Part shown: positions 35,319 through 43,999 of the stretch, piece by piece | Layout of the letters: every line of letters begins with the position of its first letter | Position numbering within the stretch: the first letter of the stretch is position 1 | Source: Thermoanaerobacter wiegelii Rt8.B1 | GTDB lineage: Bacteria > Bacillota > Thermoanaerobacteria > Thermoanaerobacterales > Thermoanaerobacteraceae | Length of the DNA stretch: 64,000 nucleotides | Reading direction: 5' to 3' | NCBI RefSeq assembly: GCF_000147695.2 | Contig: NC_015958.1 | Coordinates: 908,501 to 972,500 of the forward strand | Made by a program: the position numbers and the translations under genes | Notes under the pieces: generated by a model | What the model was told of the DNA's origin: nothing | Databases searched by the model: none | Seen by the model: only the letters and a program-made list of their open reading frames with translations

Positions 35319-37661
35319 ATGGCCAACAAAACGAAGAAACCAATTTACCCTTTTGAAGATTGGGTTATAAGAGAGACGCAGTTTAGTATAGACACTAAAT
35401 ACAGAAATGAAACTATTTTTGCTTTAGCAAATGGATATATTGGAATGAGAGGAACTTTTGAAGAAGGATATTCAGGGCCTAAAAATACCTCTTTTAATGG
35501 GACGTATATCAATGGATTTTATGAAATACACGATATAGTTTACCCTGAAGGGGGATATGGTTTTGCAAAAATAGGGCAGACGATGTTAAATGTGGCTGAT
35601 AGTAAAATAATAAAATTATATGTAGATGGGGAAAAGTTTGATTTGTTACAAGGGAAAATCCTATTTTATGAGAGAGTACTTGACATGAAGAAAGGTTTTG
35701 TAGAAAGAAAAGTAAAATGGGAATCCCCTACAGGAAAAATTTTAGAGGTAAAAATAAAGAGAATTGTATCATTAAATAGACAACATTTAGCGGCGATTTC
35801 TTTTACTGTGGAACCTGTAAATTTTACCGGAAAAATTAGATTTGTTTCCGCTATTGACGGAAATGTTTCAAATATAAATGATAGTGAAGATGTAAGAGTA
35901 GGGTCAAATTTAAAAGGAAAGGTTTTAAAGACTATAGATAAAAGTGTAAAGGGTTTAAAAGGGTGGATTGTTCAAAAGACGCAAAAGAGTAATTTCTCCT
36001 ATGTTTGCGCGATAGACAATGTATTAGTGGGAGATAGTAAATATGAAGTCTCAAATAGTTTAGAAGAAGATGGAGTAAAAGTAATTGTAGATCTAGAGGC
36101 TGAAAAAGGCACCTCATACACATTGAATAAATTTATTTCCTATTACACTTCAAAGGATTTTGATGAAAATAAATTAGTTGTTCTCGCTTCAGAAGAAATA
36201 GAAAAAGCCAAAAATGACGGCTTTGAAACGATAGAAAAAGAGCAGGAAGAATTTTTGAATTCTTTTTGGAAAGATGCTGATGTAATCATAGAAGGAGATA
36301 AAGCTTTGCAGCAAGGCATACGCTTTAATGAATTTCATCTACTTCAATCTGTCGGAAGAGATGGAAAGACAAATATTGCAGCAAAAGGGCTGACTGGAGA
36401 AGGTTATGAAGGCCATTATTTTTGGGATTCTGATATCTATATAATGCCTTTCTTTCTTTATACAAAGCCTGAAATTGCAAAAGCTTTGGTAATGTACAGG
36501 TATAATCTTTTGGATGCAGCGAGAAATAGGGCAAAGGAATTAGGTCACAAAGGAGCTTTGTATCCTTGGAGAACGATAGATGGTCCTGAATGTTCTGCTT
36601 ACTTTCCAGCTGGTACGGCACAGTATCACATAAATGCTGATATAGTTTATGCTTTGAAAAGATATGTAGAAGCGACGAATGACGTGGATTTTCTTTATGA
36701 CTATGGCTGTGAAATAGTGTTTGAGACAGCAAGGTTTTGGGAAGATTTAGGGGCGTATATTCCTCTTAAAGACAATAAATTTTGCATAAACTGTGTAACT
36801 GGTCCAGATGAGTACACTGCATTGGTTGATAATAACGCCTATACTAATTACATGGCAAAGATGAATTTGGAATACGCTTATGATATTGCAAATAAAATGA
36901 AAAAAGAAGTGCCTGAGAAATACCAAAAAATTGCTTCTAAGTTAAATCTAAAAGATCAAGAAATTAATGCGTGGAAAAAAGCTGCTGACAATATGTACCT
37001 TCCTTATTCAAAAGAACTTGATATTATACCACAGGATGACAGCTTTTTGTATAAAGAAAGGATAACAGTGGATGAAATACCACAAGATCAATTTCCACTT
37101 TTGTTGCACTGGCATTACCTAAATATTTACAGATATCAAATATGTAAACAGCCTGATGTGTTGCTTTTGATGTTTTTACAGAGAGAAAAATTTACTAAAG
37201 ATGAACTTAAAAAGAATTACGATTATTATGAACCTATTACCACTCACGACTCCTCCTTGTCGCCAGCTATATTTAGCATACTAGCCAATGAAATAGGATA
37301 TACTGACAAAGCTTATAAATACTTTATGATGACTGCAAGAATGGATTTGGACGACTACAATGACAATGTTAAGGACGGAATTCATGCTGCTTCTATGGCG
37401 GGAACATGGAGCGCAGTTGTGAATGGTTTTGGTGGAATGAGGGTTTATACAAATGAACTGCATTTTGAGCCGAGATTGCCAAAAGAATGGAATTTGCTCT
37501 CTTTTAATGTGAGATACAAAGGTAGAAAAATAAATGTCAAATTAACCAAAGAAAGTGTTGTGTTTGTACTATTAGAAGGAGAGCCTATAGAAATCTACTG
37601 CTTTGACGAAAAAATTTTACTTGAAAAAGGAGAAAATAAAGTAGAAAGTCGCAAAAATTAA
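35319..37661 (+). CDS. treP: Trehalose phosphorylase (GH65, inverting)
   Basis: This enzyme splits trehalose with phosphate into glucose and beta-glucose 1-phosphate in the cytoplasm. The 780-residue protein begins MANKTKKPIYPFEDWVIRET, which I recall from the T. brockii enzyme. It has the GH65 order: beta-sandwich, (alpha/alpha)6 barrel with catalytic acid Glu498 in NCVTGPDEYTALVDNNAY, phosphate-site segment PITTHDSSLSPAIF, and a C-terminal beta domain. ATG 35319 is preferred; an ATG two codons earlier directly abuts the GGAGG. It differs clearly from kojP, so the two are old paralogues. Specificity should be tested enzymatically. Confidence 0.86.
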   Translation: MANKTKKPIYPFEDWVIRETQFSIDTKYRNETIFALANGYIGMRGTFEEGYSGPKNTSFNGTYINGFYEIHDIVYPEGGYGFAKIGQTMLNVADSKIIKLYVDGEKFDLLQGKILFYERVLDMKKGFVERKVKWESPTGKILEVKIKRIVSLNRQHLAAISFTVEPVNFTGKIRFVSAIDGNVSNINDSEDVRVGSNLKGKVLKTIDKSVKGLKGWIVQKTQKSNFSYVCAIDNVLVGDSKYEVSNSLEEDGVKVIVDLEAEKGTSYTLNKFISYYTSKDFDENKLVVLASEEIEKAKNDGFETIEKEQEEFLNSFWKDADVIIEGDKALQQGIRFNEFHLLQSVGRDGKTNIAAKGLTGEGYEGHYFWDSDIYIMPFFLYTKPEIAKALVMYRYNLLDAARNRAKELGHKGALYPWRTIDGPECSAYFPAGTAQYHINADIVYALKRYVEATNDVDFLYDYGCEIVFETARFWEDLGAYIPLKDNKFCINCVTGPDEYTALVDNNAYTNYMAKMNLEYAYDIANKMKKEVPEKYQKIASKLNLKDQEINAWKKAADNMYLPYSKELDIIPQDDSFLYKERITVDEIPQDQFPLLLHWHYLNIYRYQICKQPDVLLLMFLQREKFTKDELKKNYDYYEPITTHDSSLSPAIFSILANEIGYTDKAYKYFMMTARMDLDDYNDNVKDGIHAASMAGTWSAVVNGFGGMRVYTNELHFEPRLPKEWNLLSFNVRYKGRKINVKLTKESVVFVLLEGEPIEIYCFDEKILLEKGENKVESRKN

Positions 37662-37697
37662 AGAAGTATGGAGCCAATCGGCACCATACTTCTTTAA
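37660..37697. terminator. Bidirectional terminator between treP and the protease gene
   Basis: A 12-bp perfect stem (AAAGAAGTATGG / CCATACTTCTTT) with A-rich and T-rich flanks separates the two convergent genes. Confidence 0.85.
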
Positions 37698-37700
37698 TTT

Positions 37701-39431
37701 TTATATATCGTTATTTGAAAGGGTGAGTGAACCGCCGCCCGTACTTAAATCAAAGTAATAATTTCCACTGCCTCTATATGAATATACTTTGATATAATAG
37801 GTTCCCGTTTGTGTTGGAATATATGTTATTGTTTCCTGCCTTTGTGTTCCAGTTGAACTTTTAACAAGAGTACCGGTGGGGTCATAGAGGTATATATCGA
37901 AATCAGGGTTATAGTTTGCCCAATCAGGTATTATGAAAGTTATTGCAATAGGATATGATGTGTCTGTCACGTTAAATGTCCAAATGTCACTGTAACGAGA
38001 CCCAGGGAGTAAATCTTTAGCATAATAGTGGTTTGGCACAGATATATTAGTTCCTGTGAAATTTCCAGCTGTTTTAATTGCTTCATATGCATCCAATCTT
38101 CCTACACCATAGTCAATGTTTTTGCTTGGAGGACCCCAACTTTTTGCAGTAGTCATTATTATATTTTTTACATCAAGTGGTGCAAGGCTTATATTTGCAT
38201 TGAGCATAAGGGCTACTGTACCTGCTACAAAAGGTGTTGCCATGCTTGTGCCACTGTATGTCACATAACCATTTATAGAGTTTGCTTTTGCGGCAGTTAT
38301 ATTGTATCCGGGTGCTGCAATGTCAGGTTTTATCCTTCCGTCAGCTGTGGGACCACGGCTGGAGAAGCTTGCAAGGTTGAATCCAAGTTCTCCTACATCC
38401 GCCATTGCTGCAACGGTTATGGCTTTTTCTGCTGCACCAGGTGATCCTATGGTGTACCTTGCAGGGCCTGAATTTCCAGCTGCAACTACTACTACAATTC
38501 CGCTATCTACGGCGCTGTTTACTGCTAATGAGGTAGAGTCAGTTCCATCAGAACTTGTAGAAGTTCCAAGGCTTAAATTTATGACTTTAATTCCATATAC
38601 GTCTTTGTTTTGAACAGCCCAGTCAATCCCTGCAGTTACAGTGCTCATACTTCCGCTTCCATTTGAATCGAGTACTTTTATTCCTACCAAAGCTGCACCA
38701 GGAGCAACACCTGTATAAAGGCTGTTCCCTGTCCCAGTGCCTGCCGCAATGCTTGCTACATGAGTTCCATGTCCATTATCATCGTAAGGGGTAGTTTTAC
38801 CGTTTACAAAATCTTGCCATCCTATTATTTTGCCACCAGCAAGGTCAACATGGGATCCATCAATACCTGTATCAATAACTGCTATTACTATATCATTCTT
38901 GGAGTAAGAGGAAGGATTACCATCTTTGTCTCCAGTTACGCCAAAGTCATTTCTCGCTTTTGTAACGCCAAACCATTTTGTTGCAGTGTCTAATGTCGCA
39001 TATACAGGCTCGTCATACTCAATTTGCTTTACTATATCTAATTTTGACAAAGCGTTTATTTGTCCTTTAGTTAAAGTAGCAGCAACTCCTGGAATAATTT
39101 TGTATTTATGCTTTATATTAAACTTTCCAATGGATTTAGAAATATTTAATAGTTCGTTATCATCTATGTTTTTGTTGAAGGTTATTATGACAGGGAATTC
39201 CGCACTGTCAGGCTTATCAGTAAACTTTGCTTCCAAGTTATCAAAGATTTTGTTTTTGTTAGAATCTTGCATCAAAACTTTTTGAATTTGAGGCGAGTAA
39301 TTTTTTGTTGGAGAGTCGCCAGATAAGTTTGTTAAGTTGGGCTGAGCTTGGACTAATACTCCACTTAGCGACATTAAAGCTACAATTAACACAAAAGCCA
39401 GTAAAGCTTTTAATGTTTGTCGGTTCTTCAT
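37701..39431 (-). CDS. Secreted subtilisin-like serine protease (S8)
   Basis: This is a 576-residue exported protease. A signal peptide (to about residue 30, LVQAQP) leads into an I9-like inhibitory propeptide (FPVIITFNKNIDDNELLN, GVAATLTKGQINALSKL). The catalytic domain has Asp187 (AVIDTGIDGSH), His224 (DDNGHGTHVASIAAG) and Ser396 (YSGTSMATPFVAG), with the oxyanion Asn in AAGNSGP. The final 110 residues look like a pre-peptidase C-terminal (PPC) beta domain (FDIYLYDPTGTLVKSS, YYIKVYSYRGSGNYYF). The likely role is extracellular protein degradation for nutrition. AGGAGG precedes the ATG. Confidence 0.95.
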   Translation of the reverse strand: MKNRQTLKALLAFVLIVALMSLSGVLVQAQPNLTNLSGDSPTKNYSPQIQKVLMQDSNKNKIFDNLEAKFTDKPDSAEFPVIITFNKNIDDNELLNISKSIGKFNIKHKYKIIPGVAATLTKGQINALSKLDIVKQIEYDEPVYATLDTATKWFGVTKARNDFGVTGDKDGNPSSYSKNDIVIAVIDTGIDGSHVDLAGGKIIGWQDFVNGKTTPYDDNGHGTHVASIAAGTGTGNSLYTGVAPGAALVGIKVLDSNGSGSMSTVTAGIDWAVQNKDVYGIKVINLSLGTSTSSDGTDSTSLAVNSAVDSGIVVVVAAGNSGPARYTIGSPGAAEKAITVAAMADVGELGFNLASFSSRGPTADGRIKPDIAAPGYNITAAKANSINGYVTYSGTSMATPFVAGTVALMLNANISLAPLDVKNIIMTTAKSWGPPSKNIDYGVGRLDAYEAIKTAGNFTGTNISVPNHYYAKDLLPGSRYSDIWTFNVTDTSYPIAITFIIPDWANYNPDFDIYLYDPTGTLVKSSTGTQRQETITYIPTQTGTYYIKVYSYRGSGNYYFDLSTGGGSLTLSNNDI

Positions 39432-39787
39432 TTTTTCTTACCTCCTTAAAAATTTAATATTTTTTAAAATTTAAGTCAGCCCTTCTAGTCGCTAAGTGAA
39501 ACTGTTTCTTTCTTCTATTCATCATCTCCTTTCTGTAAGATTTATTTTCTATAATAAAACTCAAGCAATTTTTATGCCAATTTACTGTATATAGACAAAA
39601 TTAATAAAAGTTTTTAATGTGTATAATTTTTTATACACATTTTTGATACACAAAAGAATGCATAAAACACATACATTTAGAAATTAGTATAAATTTAACG
39701 AATTATGTAGAAAAAATCTTTTTTAAAAATAGAAGGAAAATTCATATTTATGTCGAAATAGTAATATAGGAAAATTAGATAAATTTT

Positions 39788-39880
39788 TGCTGAAAAAGGC
39801 AAACTCGTCGAAAGGCGGGGACGCAAAGCTACGGGTCTAATGCAACAGTTTTGCTATGATAGCCGGGTTACCAACATTTA
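39788..39880 (+). promoter_or_regulatory. Cyclic-di-GMP-I (GEMM-I) riboswitch
   Basis: The conserved GEMM-I core is present in order: GGCAAAC, TCGAAAGGCGGGGACGCAAA, GCTACGGGTCTAA, then ATGATAGCCGGGTTACC. The two-helix architecture with the GAAA tetraloop (P2) and its receptor-side helix (P3) is clear. It is oriented toward the LevR-like gene and followed at once by a terminator-like hairpin. The 350 bases between the protease gene and this element show no gene. Confidence 0.95.
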
Positions 39881-39885
39881 TATAT

Positions 39886-39912
39886 AACCTCCTGCCTTTT
39901 GGTAGGAGGTTT
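39886..39912 (+). terminator. Expression-platform hairpin of the c-di-GMP riboswitch
   Basis: An 11-bp stem (AACCTCCTGCC / GGTAGGAGGTT, one G-U pair) starts eight bases after the aptamer. The T-run is short (TTTATTAA), so termination may be leaky. Confidence 0.7.
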
Positions 39913-39937
39913 ATTAATTAAGGAAGTGGTGTTTTAT

Positions 39938-41230
39938 ATGACTAATAAGGAAAAAATTTATAATATTATTGTAGAAAAAAGTAAAGAATTTGATATTCAA
40001 AATTTTTTGATAAGTAGAAAAGGTGGAATCACTACAGAAGAAGTAGCACAATTGCTAAAAATGGCTCGACCAAATGTGTCTTTTATTTTAAATCATCTTG
40101 TAAGAGAAGGGAAAATAGTTAAAATTATTTCAAAACCTGTGTATTATATTGAAAAAAATAGATTAGCTTATTTTTTAGGGAATAAGGTTAAGGAAGAAAT
40201 GCTTCTAAGAGACTTAATTGATTTTTTAAACTTAAGGAAAGAAAAAGAATGTGCTTTTGAAAATATAATAGGACATGATGGCAGCCTCAAAGGACAAATA
40301 GAACAGGCCAAAGCAGCTGTATTATATCCTCCTTATGGGCTCCACACTCTTATCATAGGACCGCCTGGCTCTGGTAAATCTTTTTTCGCAGAGATGATGT
40401 ACAAATTCAGTCTTCAAAATGGTAGGGTAGGACCTCTTGAAGTATTAAATTGTGCGGATTACTATAACAATCCTCAACTTCTTATGTCTCATTTGTTTGG
40501 ACATGTTAAAGGAGCCTATACTGGAGCTGATGTAGATAAGATAGGTTTAGTCGAAAAAGCCGATAAAGGGATATTATTCCTTGACGAGGTTCACAGATTA
40601 CCTCCAGAAGGCCAAGAAATGTTATTTTATCTTATTGACAAAGGAGTATATCGGAGATTAGGAGATACTGTTGAAAGAACGGCTAACTTAATGATTGTAG
40701 CAGCTACTACAGAAAAACCTGATTCTTTTCTTTTAAAAACTTTTATGAGACGAATACCAGTTATCATCCAACTGCCATCTTTTGATGGAAGGCCTCTAAA
40801 CGAGAAAATTGAGATAATTGTTTACCTTTTTAAAGAAGAAGCCAAACGGCTAAACTTAAATATTATTGTACATCCAGAGTTAATTTCTTTACTTTTGTCT
40901 TTGCAGTATGAGGGAAATATTGGAGAATTAAAATCTATCATTCAATTGCTTTGTTCTAAAGCTTTTTTAATGAATTACGAAACGAAGAGAAATTTTTTAA
41001 AAATTGATCTTACTCTGTTGCCCTCCGTTTATTTTAATGTAGGGAAAAGTAAAACGATAAATTTTGATAAATTTTTAATCATTTCCTCTGAAATTGAAAG
41101 GGAAATAGACAAATATGATTTTTATGAGTTTATTGCTATGAAGTATAATGAGTTAAAAGAAAAAGGAATAGTAGAAATATTTGAAATTATGTTGGGTGAT
41201 AATTTTGGGAAAAATGGGAATCATCCATAG
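39938..41230 (+). CDS. LevR-like sigma-54-interacting regulator, C-terminally truncated
   Basis: This is a 430-residue regulator with an N-terminal winged helix (GGITTEEVAQLLKMARPNVSFILNHLV) and a sigma-54-type AAA+ domain (Walker A GPPGSGKSFFAEMM, GAFTGA variant KGAYTGADVDKIG, Walker B ILFLDEVHRL). The start of a PRD-like helical region follows, then a stop. Full LevR/LicR-type proteins continue for another 400-500 residues with PTS EIIA and PRD modules, absent here. ATG 39938 follows AGGAAGTGGTG. The GAYTGA loop should still contact sigma-54. Regulation by c-di-GMP is indicated by the leader; no target promoter was found. Confidence 0.85.
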   Translation: MTNKEKIYNIIVEKSKEFDIQNFLISRKGGITTEEVAQLLKMARPNVSFILNHLVREGKIVKIISKPVYYIEKNRLAYFLGNKVKEEMLLRDLIDFLNLRKEKECAFENIIGHDGSLKGQIEQAKAAVLYPPYGLHTLIIGPPGSGKSFFAEMMYKFSLQNGRVGPLEVLNCADYYNNPQLLMSHLFGHVKGAYTGADVDKIGLVEKADKGILFLDEVHRLPPEGQEMLFYLIDKGVYRRLGDTVERTANLMIVAATTEKPDSFLLKTFMRRIPVIIQLPSFDGRPLNEKIEIIVYLFKEEAKRLNLNIIVHPELISLLLSLQYEGNIGELKSIIQLLCSKAFLMNYETKRNFLKIDLTLLPSVYFNVGKSKTINFDKFLIISSEIEREIDKYDFYEFIAMKYNELKEKGIVEIFEIMLGDNFGKNGNHP

Positions 41231-41315
41231 ATTAGTATATCTAAGAATATATCACTATAATATATCATTCTGGAGATATTTTTAATTAACGGAGAATTAT
41301 CGGGAAATACAAAGG

Positions 41316-41344
41316 ATGACAATATTGATGCGAGAGTTTATAAT
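41316..41344 (+). promoter_or_regulatory. Promoter of the SleB-like gene
   Basis: ATGACA (5 of 6 to consensus), a 17-base spacer, TATAAT. It gives a short leader of about 45 bases before the ATG. Confidence 0.6.
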
Positions 41345-41358
41345 TGTAATCGAATTAA

Positions 41359-41388
41359 CTCCTGCTATTGCGCAACAATAGAAAGGAG
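41359..41388 (+). promoter_or_regulatory. Hairpin sequestering the ribosome binding site
   Basis: CTCCT pairs with AGGAG of the ribosome binding site, and CTATTG pairs with CAATAG just inside, closing a CGCAA loop. Translation of the downstream gene would require opening this structure. Confidence 0.65.
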
Positions 41389-41395
41389 GAAACTC

Positions 41396-42007
41396 ATGAT
41401 GAAGAATAAAATTTTGAAAATTGCTGTAGCATATTTAATGATATTTATAATGCTATTTGGAGGAATTACTTCGGCATACGCTTACGACAAAATCCACGTT
41501 GTTTCAAAAGGTGAATCATTGTATTTAATAGCGAAATGGTATGGTAGTGATGTAAATAACATAAAACAGGCAAATGGGAATTGGAGCGATTTGATATATC
41601 CTGGTGAAAAATTAGTGGTGCCAGTAGATGAAAATAGTGCTTATTACAATTATCTTGTTGACAGATATTTAATCGCAAAAATGATTTATGCTGAAGCTCG
41701 TGGAGAAAGCTTTGAGGGTCAGGTCGCTGTAGGTGCGGTGATTTTGAATAGAGTAAAAAGCGGTATTTTCCCAAATACTGTAGCAGGAGTTATATATCAG
41801 CCAGATGCTTTTGAGTCTGTAACGAATGGTGAATTTTTCAATCACGAACCTGACCTTACAGCTTTTAAAGCAGCAGATGCAGCTTTAGCCGGATGGGACC
41901 CAACAGGAGGAGCCCTATACTTCTTCAATCCAGCTACTTCAACTTCTTGGTGGATATGGACAAGGACAATTACAAATGTGATAGGACACCACTGGTTTGC
42001 AATATAG
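41396..42007 (+). CDS. LysM-containing SleB-like cell wall hydrolase
   Basis: This is a 203-residue exported protein. A signal peptide (to about residue 28, ITSAYAYD) precedes one LysM peptidoglycan-binding motif (IHVVSKGESLYLIAKWYGSD, about 33-77). A SleB/Hydrolase_2 domain follows (MIYAEARGESFEGQVAVGAV, GALYFFNPATSTSWWIW, ending IGHHWFAI). Such enzymes cleave spore cortex or vegetative peptidoglycan; with a LysM at the N-terminus it may act in spores or on the cell wall. AGGAGG is caught in a hairpin. It ends at a perfect terminator. Confidence 0.92.
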   Translation: MMKNKILKIAVAYLMIFIMLFGGITSAYAYDKIHVVSKGESLYLIAKWYGSDVNNIKQANGNWSDLIYPGEKLVVPVDENSAYYNYLVDRYLIAKMIYAEARGESFEGQVAVGAVILNRVKSGIFPNTVAGVIYQPDAFESVTNGEFFNHEPDLTAFKAADAALAGWDPTGGALYFFNPATSTSWWIWTRTITNVIGHHWFAI

Positions 42008-42030
42008 GAAGGCAGAAGCCTTCCTATATT
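42001..42030 (+). terminator. Terminator of the SleB-like gene
   Basis: A 13-bp perfect stem (AATATAGGAAGGC / GCCTTCCTATATT) overlaps the stop codon. Confidence 0.8.
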
Positions 42031-42103
42031 GCATATATTTTACATTATAAAATTTTACTTTTGTAAAAGAATAAGAATAGCATTAAAAATAGGAGCTGAT
42101 TAT

Positions 42104-42646
42104 ATGGTACATATATTTGTAGGAGGAAGTTCAGAAAAAAGTTCTATTATAAAATTTTTATCCTACTGTGTACATTCTAAAGAAATAGTGATAGAAGAGT
42201 TAAAGAATTATAAAGAGAGAGCAGATATTTTAATTATCTCTGATATTCTATGTGATGAGGATTTTCACAAGTTAAAAAATTATATTTATAATTTTCCAAG
42301 CGGTATTATAATAACAAATGCAGATGATGAGCTATCAAATAAACTCTTTGCACAGGGAATAAATTCTACCCTTATAACATGCGGTTTAAATCCAAAATCT
42401 TCCATTACTGCTTCTTCAATATCTTATGAAGATGAAGGTTATGAATTTAATTATTGCGTACAAAGGACTTTTTTTAATTTAAAGGGCAAATTGATAGAGC
42501 CAATGGAAATACCTGTTGAAATAAAAGTTCCTGGACAGTATAATATATATAACTCATTATTTGTAATAACTGTATTATTAATTTTAGGATATGAAATTAA
42601 AGATATACAAAATGTGGTTAAAACCTTTGAGAATAGTGGGCGGTGA
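42104..42646 (+). CDS. Mur-ligase-like fragment without P-loop
   Basis: This is a 180-residue protein whose C-terminal half resembles the end of the Mur-ligase central domain (ISYEDEGYEFNYCVQR, then VPGQYNIYNSLFVITVLLILGYEIKDIQ). It lacks the N-terminal GTNGKT ATP loop and the whole C-terminal substrate domain, stopping soon after FENSGR. Either it is a remnant or it has taken on a non-catalytic role. The ATG at 42104 follows AGGAGCTG. No frameshift partner was found downstream before the next gene. Confidence 0.55.
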   Translation: MVHIFVGGSSEKSSIIKFLSYCVHSKEIVIEELKNYKERADILIISDILCDEDFHKLKNYIYNFPSGIIITNADDELSNKLFAQGINSTLITCGLNPKSSITASSISYEDEGYEFNYCVQRTFFNLKGKLIEPMEIPVEIKVPGQYNIYNSLFVITVLLILGYEIKDIQNVVKTFENSGR

Positions 42647-42758
42647 TAAATTTTTTGAAGATAATTTTAACGATTACTTTTGCCACCTGTCATAAATGCT
42701 TTCCAATTTTAATATATATTTTTAGAAGGACACATAAGGGGAAGGGGAGAGTGAACAC

Positions 42759-43406
42759 ATGGCAGGCAACTTTTTGGAGAACAACGTAGTTGTAGTTGTA
42801 GGAAAAATTTTTACTGATTTAGAGTACAGTCATGAACTATATGGCGAAGAATTTTTTAATTTTATTTTGGAAGTGCCAAGATTGAGTGAAACAAAGGATT
42901 ATCTTCCGGTTACTATTTCTAACCGCCTGTTTGAAGGTATGAATTTACAGGTAGGCACAAGGGTAAAGATTGAAGGGCAATTGAGGTCTTATAATAGGAA
43001 ATCTCCAGAAGAAGGGAAAAATAAATTAATTTTGACCATATTTGCCCGGGACATAATGACGATACCTGAGGAGGAAGTAGTAAAAAATCCAAATGAAATT
43101 TTTTTGGACGGCTTTATTTGTAAAAAACCTGTTTATAGAACTACTCCTTTTGGGAGAGAGATAACTGATTTATTAATTGCGGTAAATAGGCCTTATAACA
43201 AATCTGATTACATACCTGTCATAGCGTGGGGAAGAAATGCAAGGTTTTCTGAAAAGTTAGAAATAGGAGATCGTATACGCTTATGGGGAAGAGTACAGAG
43301 TAGGGAATACCAAAAAAAACTGGGCGATGAAGTGGTTACAAAGGTCGCTTATGAGGTTTCTATTACGAGAATGGAAGTGGTTGAAAAAGAATTACAAAAG
43401 AGTTAG
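42759..43406 (+). CDS. SSB-like protein with two predicted OB-folds
   Basis: This is a 215-residue protein related to single-stranded DNA-binding proteins. A first OB-like unit (NVVVVVGKIFTDLEYSHELY, then VGTRVKIEGQLRSYNRK) is followed by a second (IFLDGFICKKPVYRTTPFGREI, ADLLIAVNRPYNKSDYIPVIAWGRNA-type core, IGDRIRLWGRVQSREY). The acidic C-terminal tail of replicative SSB is missing, so this is probably an accessory paralogue. AAGGGGAG precedes the ATG. It lies just before cobO and may be co-transcribed. Confidence 0.78.
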   Translation: MAGNFLENNVVVVVGKIFTDLEYSHELYGEEFFNFILEVPRLSETKDYLPVTISNRLFEGMNLQVGTRVKIEGQLRSYNRKSPEEGKNKLILTIFARDIMTIPEEEVVKNPNEIFLDGFICKKPVYRTTPFGREITDLLIAVNRPYNKSDYIPVIAWGRNARFSEKLEIGDRIRLWGRVQSREYQKKLGDEVVTKVAYEVSITRMEVVEKELQKS

Positions 43407-43442
43407 AATGGAAATAACAGAGGACACAAGGGGGAATGAGTT

Positions 43443-43970
43443 TTGGAGAGAGGACTTATACAAGTTTATACTGGAGATGGCAAAGGAAAGACGACGGCTT
43501 CTATTGGACTTGGCATAAGAGCGGTGGGAAGAGGCTTTAAAGTTTATATGGTACAATTTCTGAAAGGCACGGATACAGGGGAGTTGCATACACTTAAGAA
43601 TATTGAAAATTTCAAGGTTTTTAGGTTTCAATCAACAGAAAAGTTTTTTTGGAGTTTAAATGAAGAGGAAAAGAAGATTCTTGCTGAGGATATGAAGAAC
43701 GCCTATGAATTTGTTGTAGATGTCCTCCAAAACAAAAAGTGCGATATTTTAATTTTAGATGAGATAATGGCGGCAATACATAGTAAAATGTACACAGTGG
43801 AAGATGTGTTAAAGTTAATAGATATGAAACCGACGGAGATGGAATTGGTTTTGACAGGAAGGAGTGCTCCTCAGGAGATAATTGAAAAAGCGGATTTGGT
43901 TACAGAGATGAAAGCGATTAAACATCCTTTTGAAAAAGGAATACCAGCGAGATACGGAATAGAATATTAA
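43443..43970 (+). CDS. cobO: Cob(I)yrinic acid a,c-diamide adenosyltransferase
   Basis: This enzyme transfers the adenosyl group of ATP to cobalt in corrinoids. The 175-residue protein has the CobO/BtuR P-loop VYTGDGKGKTTASIGLGIRA, the FLKG motif in MVQFLKGTDTGE, and the LILDEIMAA and LTGRSAPQEIIEKADLVTEM blocks. The start is a TTG after GGGGG. No other cobalamin genes lie in the window, so it may serve salvage. A strong terminator follows. Confidence 0.94.
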   Translation: MERGLIQVYTGDGKGKTTASIGLGIRAVGRGFKVYMVQFLKGTDTGELHTLKNIENFKVFRFQSTEKFFWSLNEEEKKILAEDMKNAYEFVVDVLQNKKCDILILDEIMAAIHSKMYTVEDVLKLIDMKPTEMELVLTGRSAPQEIIEKADLVTEMKAIKHPFEKGIPARYGIEY

Positions 43971-43999
43971 AACACCCGACAAAATCGGGTGTTTTATTT
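43969..43999. terminator. Bidirectional terminator
   Basis: An 11-bp perfect stem (AAAACACCCGA / TCGGGTGTTTT) lies between cobO and convergent dapH. Confidence 0.88.

Noticed and set aside
36325-36732. 135-codon frame antisense to treP
   Set aside because: Its composition follows from the treP codons and no start signal is present.
38028-38613. Two overlapping frames of 103 and 138 codons on the strand opposite the subtilase
   Set aside because: They mirror the protease coding sequence and have no recognisable domain or ribosome binding site.
41231-41315. Missing C-terminal half of the LevR-like gene after a frameshift
   Set aside because: I read the following bases in all three plus-strand frames and saw no PRD or EIIA-like sequence, so a true truncation or deletion is more likely than a frameshift.
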